NCBI RefSeq assembly: GCF_047553015.1
Contig: NZ_CP180212.1
Location: forward strand, 248,001 to 312,000
Reading direction: 5' to 3'
DNA length: 64,000 nucleotides
Source: Carnobacterium_A sp047553015
Lineage (GTDB): Bacteria > Bacillota > Bacilli > Lactobacillales > Carnobacteriaceae
Part shown: positions 42,384 through 51,363 of the stretch, one piece after another
Layout of the letters: each line of letters opens with the position of its first letter
Numbering within the stretch: position 1 is the first letter of the stretch
Position numbers and translations under genes: made by a program
The notes under the pieces: generated by a model
Databases searched by the model: none
Told to the model about the DNA's origin: nothing
What the model saw: the letters and a program-made list of their open reading frames with translations, nothing else

Positions 42384-43082
42384 ATGCAAACAATTATTGT
42401 GAAAGATAACGTTGAAGGCGGCAAGAAAGCATTTGAATTAATTAAAGAAGGCATGCAACAAGAGGCTAAAGTTTTAGGGTTAGCAACAGGAAGCACACCA
42501 ATAGCTTTATACAACGAAATGACGGAAAGCGACTTAGATTTTACAGATATGACAGCGATTAACTTAGATGAGTATTATGGCTTATCTGCAGACAACGATC
42601 AAAGCTACCATTATTTTATGCATGAGCAGCTTTTTGCAAAAAAACCGTTTAAAGAGACATTTGTTCCAGATGGTTTAGCAGATGAAAAAACAGAACCAGC
42701 TCGCTATGACAAGATTATTGATGAGCACCCAATTGATATTCAAATTTTAGGAATTGGAACAAATGGTCACATTGGGTTTAACGAACCAGGTACACCATTT
42801 GATTCAACAACAACTAAAGTTTCTTTAACGGAATCAACTATTGAATCAAATAAACGTAATTTTGAAACAGCAGAAGAAGTACCTCGTTTTGCTTACTCAA
42901 TGGGAATCAAAAGTATTTTATCTGCTAAAAAAATTATTTTATTAGCCTTTGGTGAAGAGAAAGCAGAAGCGATTAAAAATACACTTAATGGCCCGATGAC
43001 AACAGATGTCCCAGCGAGTGCATTGCAACAACACCCTAATGTAGTCGTTATTTTGGATGAAGCAGCAGCTAAATTACTTTAA
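42384..43082 (+). CDS. nagB: glucosamine-6-phosphate deaminase
   Basis: NagB converts glucosamine-6-phosphate to fructose-6-phosphate and ammonia. ATG 42384 is preferred to the in-frame ATG 42372 because AAAGGATGG precedes it by the right distance; this gives 232 aa. Motifs include LGLATGSTPIALY, the catalytic NLDEYYGLS (Asp near residue 62) and GIGTNGHIGFNEPG with the active-site Asn-His pair. The short, non-allosteric Firmicute form is expected at this length. Confidence 0.96.
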   Translation: MQTIIVKDNVEGGKKAFELIKEGMQQEAKVLGLATGSTPIALYNEMTESDLDFTDMTAINLDEYYGLSADNDQSYHYFMHEQLFAKKPFKETFVPDGLADEKTEPARYDKIIDEHPIDIQILGIGTNGHIGFNEPGTPFDSTTTKVSLTESTIESNKRNFETAEEVPRFAYSMGIKSILSAKKIILLAFGEEKAEAIKNTLNGPMTTDVPASALQQHPNVVVILDEAAAKLL

Positions 43083-43098
43083 TAATAGGAGGAAGATA

Positions 43099-43812
43099 AT
43101 GGGGAAGGAAACACCAATCTACATTCAAATTCATAATCAATTGCGTAAAGATATTGAAGAAGGCGTCTGGAAAATTGGCGAACGGATTCCTTCTGAAAGA
43201 GATCTTGCTCTTAAATTTAACGTCAGTCGTATGACGTTAAGACAGGCTGTTCAGACATTAGTAGATGAAGGTATTTTAGAACGGAAAGTAGGTTCTGGGA
43301 CCTATGTATCTAGTAAAAAAGTCCAAGAATTGATGGTTGGAGTTGCTAGTTTCACAGATATTATGTTGTCACAAGGTAAAATACCAACGAGTAAAACCAT
43401 TTCTTATCATGTAAAACCGGCTAGTTTAAGTGAAGCTGAAAAATTAAACTTACCTGAAGAAACATTAGTTTTACGGATGGAACGTATTCGTTACGCTGAT
43501 GATGTTCCTATTTGTTTTGAAGTGGCAACTATTCCATACGACATTATCGGTCATTTAACTAAAATAGAGATTACTCGTTCACTGTATAAAGCCTTAGAAA
43601 ATGAAATGGGGCTACATGTAGGAAAAGCAGAACAAACCATTTCAGCTATGCCTGCATCAGAAAAAATTGCTGATTATTTAGCAATCAAACGTGGCGATGC
43701 TATTCTAAGATTAAAACAAATTAGTTACTCAACAGAAGGTAAGCCGTTTGAATATGTTAGAACACAATATTCTGGCGAACGGTTTGAATTTTATCTTGAA
43801 AAAAATCAGTAA
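43099..43812 (+). CDS. nagR: GntR/HutC-family regulator of the nag operon
   Basis: ATG 43099 behind GGAGGAAG is the start; the frame opening at 43057 overlaps nagB. The 237 residues have a GntR winged helix (about 8-72: IPSERDLALKFNVSRMTLRQ) and a UTRA effector domain (about 95-230). Homologues (YvoA/NagR) bind dre sites and are released by glucosamine-6-phosphate or GlcNAc-6-phosphate. The dre element in the nagA promoter is its evident target. Confidence 0.92.
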   Translation: MGKETPIYIQIHNQLRKDIEEGVWKIGERIPSERDLALKFNVSRMTLRQAVQTLVDEGILERKVGSGTYVSSKKVQELMVGVASFTDIMLSQGKIPTSKTISYHVKPASLSEAEKLNLPEETLVLRMERIRYADDVPICFEVATIPYDIIGHLTKIEITRSLYKALENEMGLHVGKAEQTISAMPASEKIADYLAIKRGDAILRLKQISYSTEGKPFEYVRTQYSGERFEFYLEKNQ

Positions 43813-43830
43813 TGCCATAAAGAAACCGTT

Positions 43831-43866
43831 AAAAAGCCAGTCAACATCACTGTTGACTGGCTTTTT
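43831..43866. terminator. bidirectional terminator after nagR
   Basis: A perfect 16-bp stem (43831-43846 with 43851-43866) with a TCAC loop and A5/T5 flanks lies between convergent genes. Confidence 0.95.
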
Positions 43867-43885
43867 ATGGTGAATAGAACAACGA

Positions 43886-44914
43886 TTAGCGAAGATTATC
43901 TGAACTAGAATCGAAATCAGTTGAATCCATTTGAGTCTCTTGTTCTAAACCTAAATGTGTTTGAAGTTCTAGCTGCAACTCAGCAAGTTTACTGTCATCC
44001 GTTTGCCAAACAAAAACATCTTGGCCATAAGAAGGAAAATATTCATAAGCTTCTTGACCTTCTAGTTGTAAGGTTTCAACATGATCAGCAGCGTTAGCAT
44101 AATTGGTTGCAATAGCCCATAAGTCACGGCTACTAAAGTTTGTTTCAATATTCGGTCCAACGGCTTTAAAAATAGTACTAAAGTTGGTTAGACTTTTAAG
44201 TGAGATTGTTTCATCTATAATTTCATTAACGACTTCGCGTTGGCGCTTTTGTCTGCCCCAATCGCCTTCTGGATCTTCATACCTCATTCGTGCATAGCCT
44301 AGAGCTTGGTCGCCATCTAGTTCCTGGATACCTTTATCAATATGAATGTTTCCTTCAACATCATTGATATCTTGAACATCAAACTCTAAAGGAGAGTTAA
44401 CAGTAATGCCTTCTAAAGCATCTACTAGAACAACAAGACCTTGCATATTGATTTGAGCATAGTAGTGAATTGGGATTTGTAAAAGATTTTCAACTGTTTC
44501 AACGGTCAGTGGAATACCACCATACGCATAACTAGCATTAATCTTATCAACCTTTCCACTCGGTAAAGTAACACGCGTATCACGAGGGATAGAAAGCAAA
44601 CGGACATCATTAGTTTCTGGATTAATTGTAGCAACCATGATAGAATCAGAACGACCTACATCCCCTGGTCGTTTATCGACACCAAGAAGTAAGACGGAAA
44701 AAGGATCTTTATTTTTCAGTACAATTTTTTCATCAACATTCAAAGTAGTTTCAGGTAGTTCAGTTCCTTGAATAGTGTTTAAGAAACTATTCGCTGAAAA
44801 GAAAAGATACGCTACATAGACAGAGCCTGCTAAGATGAGCGTAACCAGCAAGATTAAAATAGTTTTTTTTCGTTTTTTCGTTTTCATTTGTTCGTTTAAA
44901 TGATTTGATAGCAT
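43886..44914 (-). CDS. LytR-CpsA-Psr (LCP) family cell-wall polymer ligase
   Basis: LCP enzymes attach lipid-linked glycopolymers (teichoic acid, capsule) to peptidoglycan. ATG 44914 follows AGGAGAT. The 342-aa protein has a basic cytoplasmic head (MKTKKRKK), one membrane helix (about 17-38) and an extracellular LCP domain: FSVLLLGVDKRPGDVGRSDS, LSIPRDTRV, KINASYAYGG and the Arg-rich GYARMRYEDPEGDWGRQKRQ. An acidic Ser/Asp tail ends it. It faces away from tagO, with the two gene starts about 125 bp apart. Confidence 0.93.
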   Translation of the reverse strand: MLSNHLNEQMKTKKRKKTILILLVTLILAGSVYVAYLFFSANSFLNTIQGTELPETTLNVDEKIVLKNKDPFSVLLLGVDKRPGDVGRSDSIMVATINPETNDVRLLSIPRDTRVTLPSGKVDKINASYAYGGIPLTVETVENLLQIPIHYYAQINMQGLVVLVDALEGITVNSPLEFDVQDINDVEGNIHIDKGIQELDGDQALGYARMRYEDPEGDWGRQKRQREVVNEIIDETISLKSLTNFSTIFKAVGPNIETNFSSRDLWAIATNYANAADHVETLQLEGQEAYEYFPSYGQDVFVWQTDDSKLAELQLELQTHLGLEQETQMDSTDFDSSSDNLR

Positions 44915-45040
44915 AAACAATCTCCTATATCTGTAAGGTTTTCTATTAGTGTAGTGGATTACTTGTGATAATGCAATTGTATTATCATGTTTAACTTTGT
45001 ATAATTAAATTTAAATAGGAATTAGAGGTAGGTTTTTTGT

Positions 45041-46129
45041 ATGTATGATATGTTTATTGTTATTCTTACTTGTATAGCAACGGTCATGTTTTCTTTGGCA
45101 CTGACTCCTTTAGTCAGAAAATTTGCCTTGAAAATCAGAGCGGTTGATGCACCTGGTGAAAGAAGAATAAATTTGAAAGAAGTTCCAACTTTAGGTGGAT
45201 TAGCCATTTATCTTTCTTTCTTTTTTTCTCTTTTCTTTCTCTTACCTATTCCTTTTTGGCAAGTCATGCCTATTTTTTTAGGAGCGACAGTTGTATTAGT
45301 GACAGGCATTATTGATGATTTGATAGAATTGACCCCGAAAATGAAAATGGTTGGCATTACTTTAGCAGCCCTAGTTATTTATTTTGTAGCAGATATTAGA
45401 TTAGATATCATTACATTTCCCTTTATTGGTACGTGGACCATCGGTATTTTTAGTTTGCCCTTTACTGTAATCTGGATTTTAGCAATCACAAATGCAGTGA
45501 ATTTAATTGATGGATTAGATGGATTAGCAACTGGCGTATCGATGATTGCTTTAACAACAATGGGGATTATTGGCTATTTCTTCTTAACGGTTGAAAATGC
45601 GGTCGTATCAATTATGATTTTTGTTTTAGTTGCCGCTTTAGCAGGATTTTTGCCTTATAATTTTTTTCCAGCTCGAATTTTTTTAGGGGACACGGGTGCA
45701 TTGTTTTTAGGATTTATGATTGCGGTTATGTCCCTACAAGGTCTTAAGAATGCAACGTTGATCACATTGATTATTCCAGTTGTTATTTTAGGTATCCCAA
45801 TTACAGATACTGTTTACGCCATGATTAGGCGTTATCTAAATAAAAAACCTATTTCAAGTGCGGATAAAATGCATTTGCATCACCAACTGATGGCTTTAGG
45901 TCTGACTCATCGTCAAACAGTTCTAGCTATTTATTGTTTGGCAGCAATCTTTTCAGTTATTGCGTTAATGTACCCCGTTTCTACTTTATGGGGATCGGTT
46001 TTCTTAACAATTGGTTCACTTTTTGGTTTAGAATTATTTGTTGAATCGATAGGATTAGTTGGCAAAGATAGCAAACCTTTTTTAAATTGGTTGAGAAAAT
46101 TTGCAAAGAATCTAAATAAAAAAGAATAA
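45041..46129 (+). CDS. tagO: undecaprenyl-phosphate N-acetylglucosaminyl 1-phosphate transferase
   Basis: This polytopic membrane enzyme (362 aa, about ten helices) starts wall-polymer synthesis by placing GlcNAc-1-phosphate on undecaprenyl phosphate. Family marks are DAPGERRINLKEVPTLGG near residue 33, NAVNLIDGLDGLATG with the Asp pair near 153-160, FPARIFLGDTGALFLGF near 207 and HLHHQLMALG near 285. It belongs to the WecA/TagO branch of the MraY family. The flanking LCP genes complete the attach step. Confidence 0.95.
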   Translation: MYDMFIVILTCIATVMFSLALTPLVRKFALKIRAVDAPGERRINLKEVPTLGGLAIYLSFFFSLFFLLPIPFWQVMPIFLGATVVLVTGIIDDLIELTPKMKMVGITLAALVIYFVADIRLDIITFPFIGTWTIGIFSLPFTVIWILAITNAVNLIDGLDGLATGVSMIALTTMGIIGYFFLTVENAVVSIMIFVLVAALAGFLPYNFFPARIFLGDTGALFLGFMIAVMSLQGLKNATLITLIIPVVILGIPITDTVYAMIRRYLNKKPISSADKMHLHHQLMALGLTHRQTVLAIYCLAAIFSVIALMYPVSTLWGSVFLTIGSLFGLELFVESIGLVGKDSKPFLNWLRKFAKNLNKKE

Positions 46130-46173
46130 AAAACACCAAGTTCTCTTTTTTAAAAGAGCATTTGGTGTTTTTT
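46128..46173. terminator. bidirectional terminator between tagO and the second LCP gene
   Basis: Two nested complementary blocks (AAAACACCAA/TTGGTGTTTT and CTCTTTT/AAAAGAG) around TT form a long stem with one internal mismatch, ending in T7. Confidence 0.88.
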
Positions 46174-46175
46174 TA

Positions 46176-47222
46176 TTAGTTGCTGTAATAAGTAGACAGA
46201 CCATTTGTTTGGAACATAAAGTCTGGTTCATCTCGCTCATCAGTGGCATCTAAACCTAGTGAAACTCTCAAGCGATGGCTAATAAATTCTAAACTATCTG
46301 GATAAACTTCAACCATACTAGCCCCATTCAACTCGAAATCAGTCCAATCAAAAACGTAACTTTCAAATTCATATTTCCCGTCGAGTCCTGTTTGAGCAAT
46401 ACCTAGCATATCTTTGAAGCGGATATCTGTGCGCATATTTTTACCAACAGCTGTAATGGCATCAGAATATTTCGTGATTGACCCAACTTTTAGAGCCTTT
46501 TTAGTGATGGCTTGGATGAGCAATTGTTGTCTTTCTCCACGCTTAACATCATTGTCAATTTTTCTTGTTCTAGCTAACGCTAAAGCTTCTTCACCATTAA
46601 GAGTTTGTAAGCCTTTTTCAAGATAAATTTGATCCATTACTCCTTCAGCATTCTGTTCAGAAAATGTAATAGGAACATCTACTTCTATTCCATCTAATGC
46701 ATCAATAATTTCTAGAAAAGCATCAAAGTTAAAGGTTGCATAATAATGGATAGGAACATTTAGCAGATTTTCTACAGATTCAATCGTAGCTTGTTCTTCT
46801 CCCAGTGAGTACGCAGAATTAATTTTATCTTTTTCATATAGTTGCTCTTCGTAGATAATAGACGTATAAGTATCACGAGGGATGCTAACCATATTAACAA
46901 TGTGTTTATTTGGATTAATGGTCAGATAAATCAAAGAATCTGCTCGAGCACTGCCTAAATCTCGGCTTTTATTGTCGTCAATCCCCATTAGTAAGATAGA
47001 CGTTGTTTCTTTTAAAGGATTAACTTCAATTTTATTTTCTCGTTCAAGAGTATGGTAGGACAAATCAACGGCATTTTGAGCGGTTGCATATAATCTAGCA
47101 AAGTAAATGGCCGCAACTAAAATAAGCACCATCAAGGGCAATAGAAATAAGAGTATTATTTTAGACCGATTTTTTTTATGAAGACGATTGGTAGGTAAAG
47201 ATGATTTTTTTTGGTTTTTCAA
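46176..47222 (-). CDS. LytR-CpsA-Psr (LCP) family cell-wall polymer ligase (second copy)
   Basis: The TTG at 47222 is preceded at the right distance by AGGAGA, whereas ATG 47267 upstream has none; the TTG gives 348 aa. The basic head (NQKKSSLPTNRLHKKNRSK) and a membrane helix (about 23-43) precede the LCP domain: SILLMGIDDNKSRDLGSARA, VSIPRDTYTS, KINSAYSLGE and LALARTRKIDNDVKRGERQQ. It differs clearly from the other copy, so the two may handle different polymers. Confidence 0.92.
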   Translation of the reverse strand: MKNQKKSSLPTNRLHKKNRSKIILLFLLPLMVLILVAAIYFARLYATAQNAVDLSYHTLERENKIEVNPLKETTSILLMGIDDNKSRDLGSARADSLIYLTINPNKHIVNMVSIPRDTYTSIIYEEQLYEKDKINSAYSLGEEQATIESVENLLNVPIHYYATFNFDAFLEIIDALDGIEVDVPITFSEQNAEGVMDQIYLEKGLQTLNGEEALALARTRKIDNDVKRGERQQLLIQAITKKALKVGSITKYSDAITAVGKNMRTDIRFKDMLGIAQTGLDGKYEFESYVFDWTDFELNGASMVEVYPDSLEFISHRLRVSLGLDATDERDEPDFMFQTNGLSTYYSN

Positions 47223-47325
47223 AATGATTCTCCTATAACTTCTAAAGTGATTTGTCGAAAAGTTCATTGTTATTTTATCACAATAACGAGCAGAGTAACA
47301 GTTACTTTAAAAATAGATGATTTTC

Positions 47326-47979
47326 TTAAGTTTTAGTTCCTTTTATCCTTCTTGATTCTTGGTAACTTTTCTCACCTTCCTCGAAGTGAACTTGTCCGTT
47401 TAGCCAATTCGTTAATTCTTTTTTAAAGGTTTCAACTTTTTCTTCATCAACAGAGCAAATAAAGGCAACCTGTTCTGTATATAAAATAGTTAAGAGCGTG
47501 TATGGAGATTCTTTGAGATTATTTTCTAACTTTCCAGAAGCTGGATAATTGACGGTTACAGTGACTTGAACTTGCAAAGCTCTCGAAACGACACCAATTT
47601 CATCTAAAGCTGTGCTAACAGATTTTCCATACGCACGAATCAATCCGCCAGCTCCTAATTTTATTCCACCAAAATAACGAGTGACGACTGCAACGACATA
47701 CTTGAGGTCTTGTTTTTTTAGGACCTCAAGCATTGGGACACCGGCTGTTCCACCAGGTTCGCCGTCGTCGTAAGCACGTTGAATCTCATTTTGATCGCCG
47801 ATTAAATAGGCAACACAGTTATGATTCGCTTTCCAGTGTTCTTTTTTGATTAATTGTATGTATTCTTGTGCTTGTGCTTCATCCGTTACTCTTTTCAGGT
47901 GACAGATAAAACGAGATTTTTTTATTTCTGTTTCAACTATTCCATCTCTTGCAATTGTATAGTAGTGTTTGAGCATCAT
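47326..47979 (-). CDS. YigZ/IMPACT-family protein
   Basis: The 217-aa protein has the IMPACT (UPF0029) N-terminal domain with IKKSRFICHL, NCVAYLIG, DDGEPGGTAGVPML and VVTRYFGGIKLGAGGLIRAY, then a small C-terminal ferredoxin-like domain (DUF1949 type). Homologues are YigZ of E. coli and YvyE of Bacillus; the function is unsettled, with a link to translation regulation in eukaryotes. ATG 47979 and 47976 are adjacent behind AAAGGAG. In Bacillus, yvyE and degV/comFA lie close together, as here. Confidence 0.92.
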   Translation of the reverse strand: MMLKHYYTIARDGIVETEIKKSRFICHLKRVTDEAQAQEYIQLIKKEHWKANHNCVAYLIGDQNEIQRAYDDGEPGGTAGVPMLEVLKKQDLKYVVAVVTRYFGGIKLGAGGLIRAYGKSVSTALDEIGVVSRALQVQVTVTVNYPASGKLENNLKESPYTLLTILYTEQVAFICSVDEEKVETFKKELTNWLNGQVHFEEGEKSYQESRRIKGTKT

Positions 47980-48237
47980 CGTTTCTCCTTTTATTGGTTA
48001 GTGAAGTTTTTAATAAGAGTAGTAAATCACTTATTCTCTTAGTTTACCTTGAGTTATCAGAATCGACAAGAATGAGCCTTTTTGTATCGTTCAGCATAGT
48101 ACGACTAATCGTTATGGAAACTAGCTATTGTGAACATTCTCTTAAATTTCAAGATTTTTTAATTAGGTCTCTGAGATTGTGTTATACTCTATCCTTGTAT
48201 AGAAGACAGACTAATGAAAAAGGCGTGTGGTATAAAA

Positions 48238-49113
48238 TTGAAAATTGCAATCGTTACAGACAGTACGTCGTACCTGACTGAAAAACAATATGAACAAAAT
48301 TCAATCTATAAGTTGCCACTTTCAGTTATTATAGATAACACGGCTTACTTAGAAGAGATTGAAATTGGAAATGAAGAATTTTTTGAGAAAATAGCAGGCA
48401 TGGAGACTTTACCAACTAGTTCTCAGCCAACTACTGGACAAATTATTACGTTATTTAATGAACTCTCAAAAGAATATGATGCCATTATAAGCATTCACTT
48501 ATCGAGCGGCATTAGTGGTACATATGCTAATGTAGTGAGTGTAGCCAACATGATGGAAACCATAACTGTTTATCCATTTGATTCTGAACTAAGCTGTGCT
48601 GCACAGGGGTATTATGTTTTAGAGGCTGCTCGTCTAGCTAAGAATGGCTATACAGTTGAAGAAATCTTTCAAGTTTTATCCAATATGCGTAAAACGATGA
48701 AAGCTTATTTCTTAGTGGATGATTTGAATCACTTAGTTCGCGGTGGTCGACTGTCTAATGGTTCAGCTATGATTGGCTCATTGTTAAAGATTAAACCAAT
48801 TTTATATTTCGAAAACAAACAAATTGTTGTGTTTGAAAAAATTAGAACAACAAAAAAAGCATTGAAGCGTATTGAACAGCTTTTGACAGAGGATTTAGTA
48901 AAAGGCTACCCAATTGTTGCCACCATTATTCAGTGCAATGCAAAAGAACAAGCTGCAAACTGGGAAAAAGAATTGAGGCAAGAGTACCCTACGGTGAGAT
49001 TTGAAACCAGTTATTTTGGTCCGGTTATTGGAACACACTTAGGCGAGGGAGCACTAGGGATGACTTGGGTAGAAGATCAAACAAAAATAGAAACAGTTTT
49101 AACCAAGCAATAA
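48238..49113 (+). CDS. DegV-family fatty-acid-binding protein
   Basis: DegV/FakB proteins bind a fatty acid and present it to the kinase FakA. The protein has the start pattern KIAIVTDSTSYL (residues 2-13 from TTG 48238), the TSQPTTGQ loop, SIHLSSGISGTYANV and LNHLVRGGRLSNGSA. An in-frame ATG at 48214 would add eight residues but lacks a ribosome-binding site; TTG 48238 fits the family start, so I prefer it (291 aa). An extended TATACT -10 at 48183-48188 is close by. It ends inside a terminator. Confidence 0.88.
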   Translation: MKIAIVTDSTSYLTEKQYEQNSIYKLPLSVIIDNTAYLEEIEIGNEEFFEKIAGMETLPTSSQPTTGQIITLFNELSKEYDAIISIHLSSGISGTYANVVSVANMMETITVYPFDSELSCAAQGYYVLEAARLAKNGYTVEEIFQVLSNMRKTMKAYFLVDDLNHLVRGGRLSNGSAMIGSLLKIKPILYFENKQIVVFEKIRTTKKALKRIEQLLTEDLVKGYPIVATIIQCNAKEQAANWEKELRQEYPTVRFETSYFGPVIGTHLGEGALGMTWVEDQTKIETVLTKQ

Positions 49114-49141
49114 AGCAGATAAATGGCTTTATTGTTTTTTT
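49108..49141 (+). terminator. terminator of the degV-family gene
   Basis: CAATAAAGC (49108-49116) pairs perfectly with GCTTTATTG (49126-49134) and is followed by T7. The stop codon lies within the stem. Confidence 0.85.
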
Positions 49142-49187
49142 GCGTACATTTAGTGTGCAGATAAAAAAAGGCGGGAGCGAAGTCAGT

Positions 49188-50534
49188 ATGCTAGAGATAA
49201 GTGGACGGGAAGTTTTGATAGAGGAGTTAACAGTTCCTTTAGGAAAAGATCCAGCTATTACTCAAGTTGAAGGATTTAAAAAAGTAAAGGGGCAACTTCA
49301 CTGTACCCGCTGTGGAACAAGTGATCGTAAAAAAAGACAGGTTGCTCCTTGTACTTGTGGAAAAGACTGTTATTACTGCGTTACTTGTTTGCAGATGGGC
49401 AAAATTAAACGCTGCAGTATCTTATACACAGCTAAAGAGCAAAATCTTTTTGCTTCTCTAAAGGAACCCGTATTAACTTGGGAAGGCGAATTATCAAAAC
49501 AACAAAAAGAAGCATCACTGGCTATTGTAGAAACAATAAAAATAGGTGGAGAACGGTTCATTTGGGCTGTTGCAGGTGCTGGGAAAACGGAGATGATTTT
49601 TAAAGGGATAGAGCTAGCTTTACAAGATAAGAAAAGAGTTTGCATTGCTTCCCCACGTGTTGATGTGTGTCTAGAATTAGCCCCGCGCTTAAAAAAAGCT
49701 TTTCAACACGTTCCACTAGCTGTTTTATATGGGGGCTCTGATGAAGCGTATTGTTACACACAATTGGTTATTGCAACGACTCATCAGTTACTAAGATTTA
49801 ATCAAGCTTTCGATGTCTTGATTATTGATGAAGTAGATGCTTTTCCATTTAATGTAGATCAAGCGTTGCAATATGCTGCTAAAAAAGCTAAAAAACAACA
49901 AGGTGCACTCATTTTTTTATCCGCTACACCTAGTAAAAAGATGCAGCGAGCAATTCAACAAAAAAAGTTAACGGCGACGATGCTCCCTGCACGTTATCAT
50001 GGTTACCGATTACCTGAACCTCAATTAATCTGGTGTGGAGATTGGCAAAAGAAAATCAGACAGCAGAAAAAAATCAGTGTTTTTTTTAGCTACCTAAAAA
50101 AGAGTCTGGATAATAAAAGAAGAACGCTTATTTTTTTACCTAATATTTCCCTGATGCAACAGGTAGCTAGGCAACTAGAACACTGTTTTCCCGATTCAGT
50201 CTTCACGACCGTCTATGCACAAGACCCCAAAAGAAAAGAGAAAATTATAGATATGCGTCAAGAAAAATATGATTTTCTTTTAACTACAACTATTCTAGAA
50301 AGAGGCGTTACTTTTAAAGACATTGACGTCATGGTTTTAGGAGCAGAAGATCGAACGTTTACGGAATCTGCTTTAGTCCAAATTGCTGGGAGAGCAGGAC
50401 GACACAGAGATTTTCCCAATGGGGAAGTTTTATTTTTTTATTATGGAAAAACAAGAGCACTAAAGAGAGCTGTCCAGCAAATTAAAAGGATGAATCGTTT
50501 AGCAATGGAGAGGGGACTCGTTGAAAGATGTTAA
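49188..50534 (+). CDS. comFA: competence ATP-dependent DNA helicase ComFA
   Basis: ComFA is the DEAD-type motor that helps pull single-stranded DNA into the cell during transformation. ATG 49188 gives 448 aa behind GGCGGGAG. A zinc finger with several Cys pairs lies at about residues 38-75 (HCTRCG, CTCGKDCYYCVTC). Then come Walker A AVAGAGKTEM, DEVD in LIIDEVDAF, SATPS and the C-terminal helicase motif QIAGRAGRH. All are intact. I see no clear TACGAATA-type competence box in the 47-bp gap before it. Confidence 0.95.
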   Translation: MLEISGREVLIEELTVPLGKDPAITQVEGFKKVKGQLHCTRCGTSDRKKRQVAPCTCGKDCYYCVTCLQMGKIKRCSILYTAKEQNLFASLKEPVLTWEGELSKQQKEASLAIVETIKIGGERFIWAVAGAGKTEMIFKGIELALQDKKRVCIASPRVDVCLELAPRLKKAFQHVPLAVLYGGSDEAYCYTQLVIATTHQLLRFNQAFDVLIIDEVDAFPFNVDQALQYAAKKAKKQQGALIFLSATPSKKMQRAIQQKKLTATMLPARYHGYRLPEPQLIWCGDWQKKIRQQKKISVFFSYLKKSLDNKRRTLIFLPNISLMQQVARQLEHCFPDSVFTTVYAQDPKRKEKIIDMRQEKYDFLLTTTILERGVTFKDIDVMVLGAEDRTFTESALVQIAGRAGRHRDFPNGEVLFFYYGKTRALKRAVQQIKRMNRLAMERGLVERC

Positions 50535-51229
50535 CGTGCTTATGTTGTGGCAAACAAGAAACGGAAAAGGTGCTTTTGAAAGATATTGTGTATTTTAACA
50601 AGCTCGTATCAGCTAATCGCTGTCAAACGTGTCAGTCAAGACTGGAACCATTAGCAAATGAGGCGACTTGTCTTGGTTGTTGTCGAATAAAACAAGACGA
50701 AAATGACTGGTGTCTGGATTGTATTAAGTGGAAAAAAGCATATCCAGATTATCCCTTTAGCCATACAGCTCTTTTTCAATACAATTCTTTTTTAAAAGAA
50801 TGGCTAGAAAACTTCAAATATAAAGGCGATTATCGACTAGCAAAGTTATTTGATCAAGAACTGACTGATTACTTTAATGCAAAGAATCAAAAAAATAAAA
50901 AATGTATTCCGATTCCTATTAGTCAAGCGAGTATGGAACTACGTGGATTTAATCAAGTAGAAGAGTTGCTAACATCTGCTGGTATTGCGTTTTATCCGGC
51001 GTTAGTCCATACAGGAACAGGAAAAAAACAATCTAGTAAAAATCGAAAAGAACGAATGGAGTCAGATCAGCCTTTTAAGTTAGACGAAAACTATTGCCAG
51101 CAATTAAAAAATAAACAAGTTATTTTAATAGATGATGTTTACACAACTGGGCGTACGTTATTTCACGCAGCTGAATTATTGCGTCAAGTAGACGTGTCAA
51201 CAACTGAAACGTTCTCAATTGCTAGATAA
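50528..51229 (+). CDS. comFC: competence protein ComFC (phosphoribosyltransferase-like)
   Basis: The 233-aa protein overlaps comFA by 7 bp. An N-terminal double zinc ribbon (CLCCGKQ, CQTCQSR, CLGCCRI, CLDCIKW) precedes a phosphoribosyltransferase fold with the PRPP loop VILIDDVYTTGRTL near residue 198. It is needed for DNA uptake with ComFA in characterised species. No frameshift is seen, so the comF pair is intact. Confidence 0.95.
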   Translation: MLTCLCCGKQETEKVLLKDIVYFNKLVSANRCQTCQSRLEPLANEATCLGCCRIKQDENDWCLDCIKWKKAYPDYPFSHTALFQYNSFLKEWLENFKYKGDYRLAKLFDQELTDYFNAKNQKNKKCIPIPISQASMELRGFNQVEELLTSAGIAFYPALVHTGTGKKQSSKNRKERMESDQPFKLDENYCQQLKNKQVILIDDVYTTGRTLFHAAELLRQVDVSTTETFSIAR

Positions 51230-51252
51230 AAGGGAAATATAATTAATTTTGT

Positions 51253-51281
51253 TTGTTAATTAAAGCGCTATCCTATATAAT
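51253..51281 (+). promoter_or_regulatory. hpf promoter
   Basis: TTGTTA (51253-51258) and TATAAT (51276-51281) have a 17-bp spacer. The leader would run about 75 bases to the start codon. Confidence 0.65.
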
Positions 51282-51293
51282 TGAATTAAGCAA

Positions 51294-51320
51294 ACCACCA
51301 GTTGAGTGGTCCGACTGGTG
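51294..51320 (+). promoter_or_regulatory. alternative hairpins in the hpf leader
   Basis: CACCAGT (51296-51302) can pair with ACTGGTG (51314-51320), or ACCAC (51294-51298) can pair with GTGGT (51306-51310). The two stems exclude each other. There is no T-tract, so neither is a terminator. Confidence 0.4.
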
Positions 51321-51363
51321 TTGCCGATTCTGATACACAATCAGATGAAAGGGGAGAGTGTTT

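Noticed and set aside
49142..49187. Competence (ComX) box before comFA
   Set aside because: No TACGAATA-like octamer is present; the nearest sequence (GCGTACAT) does not match.
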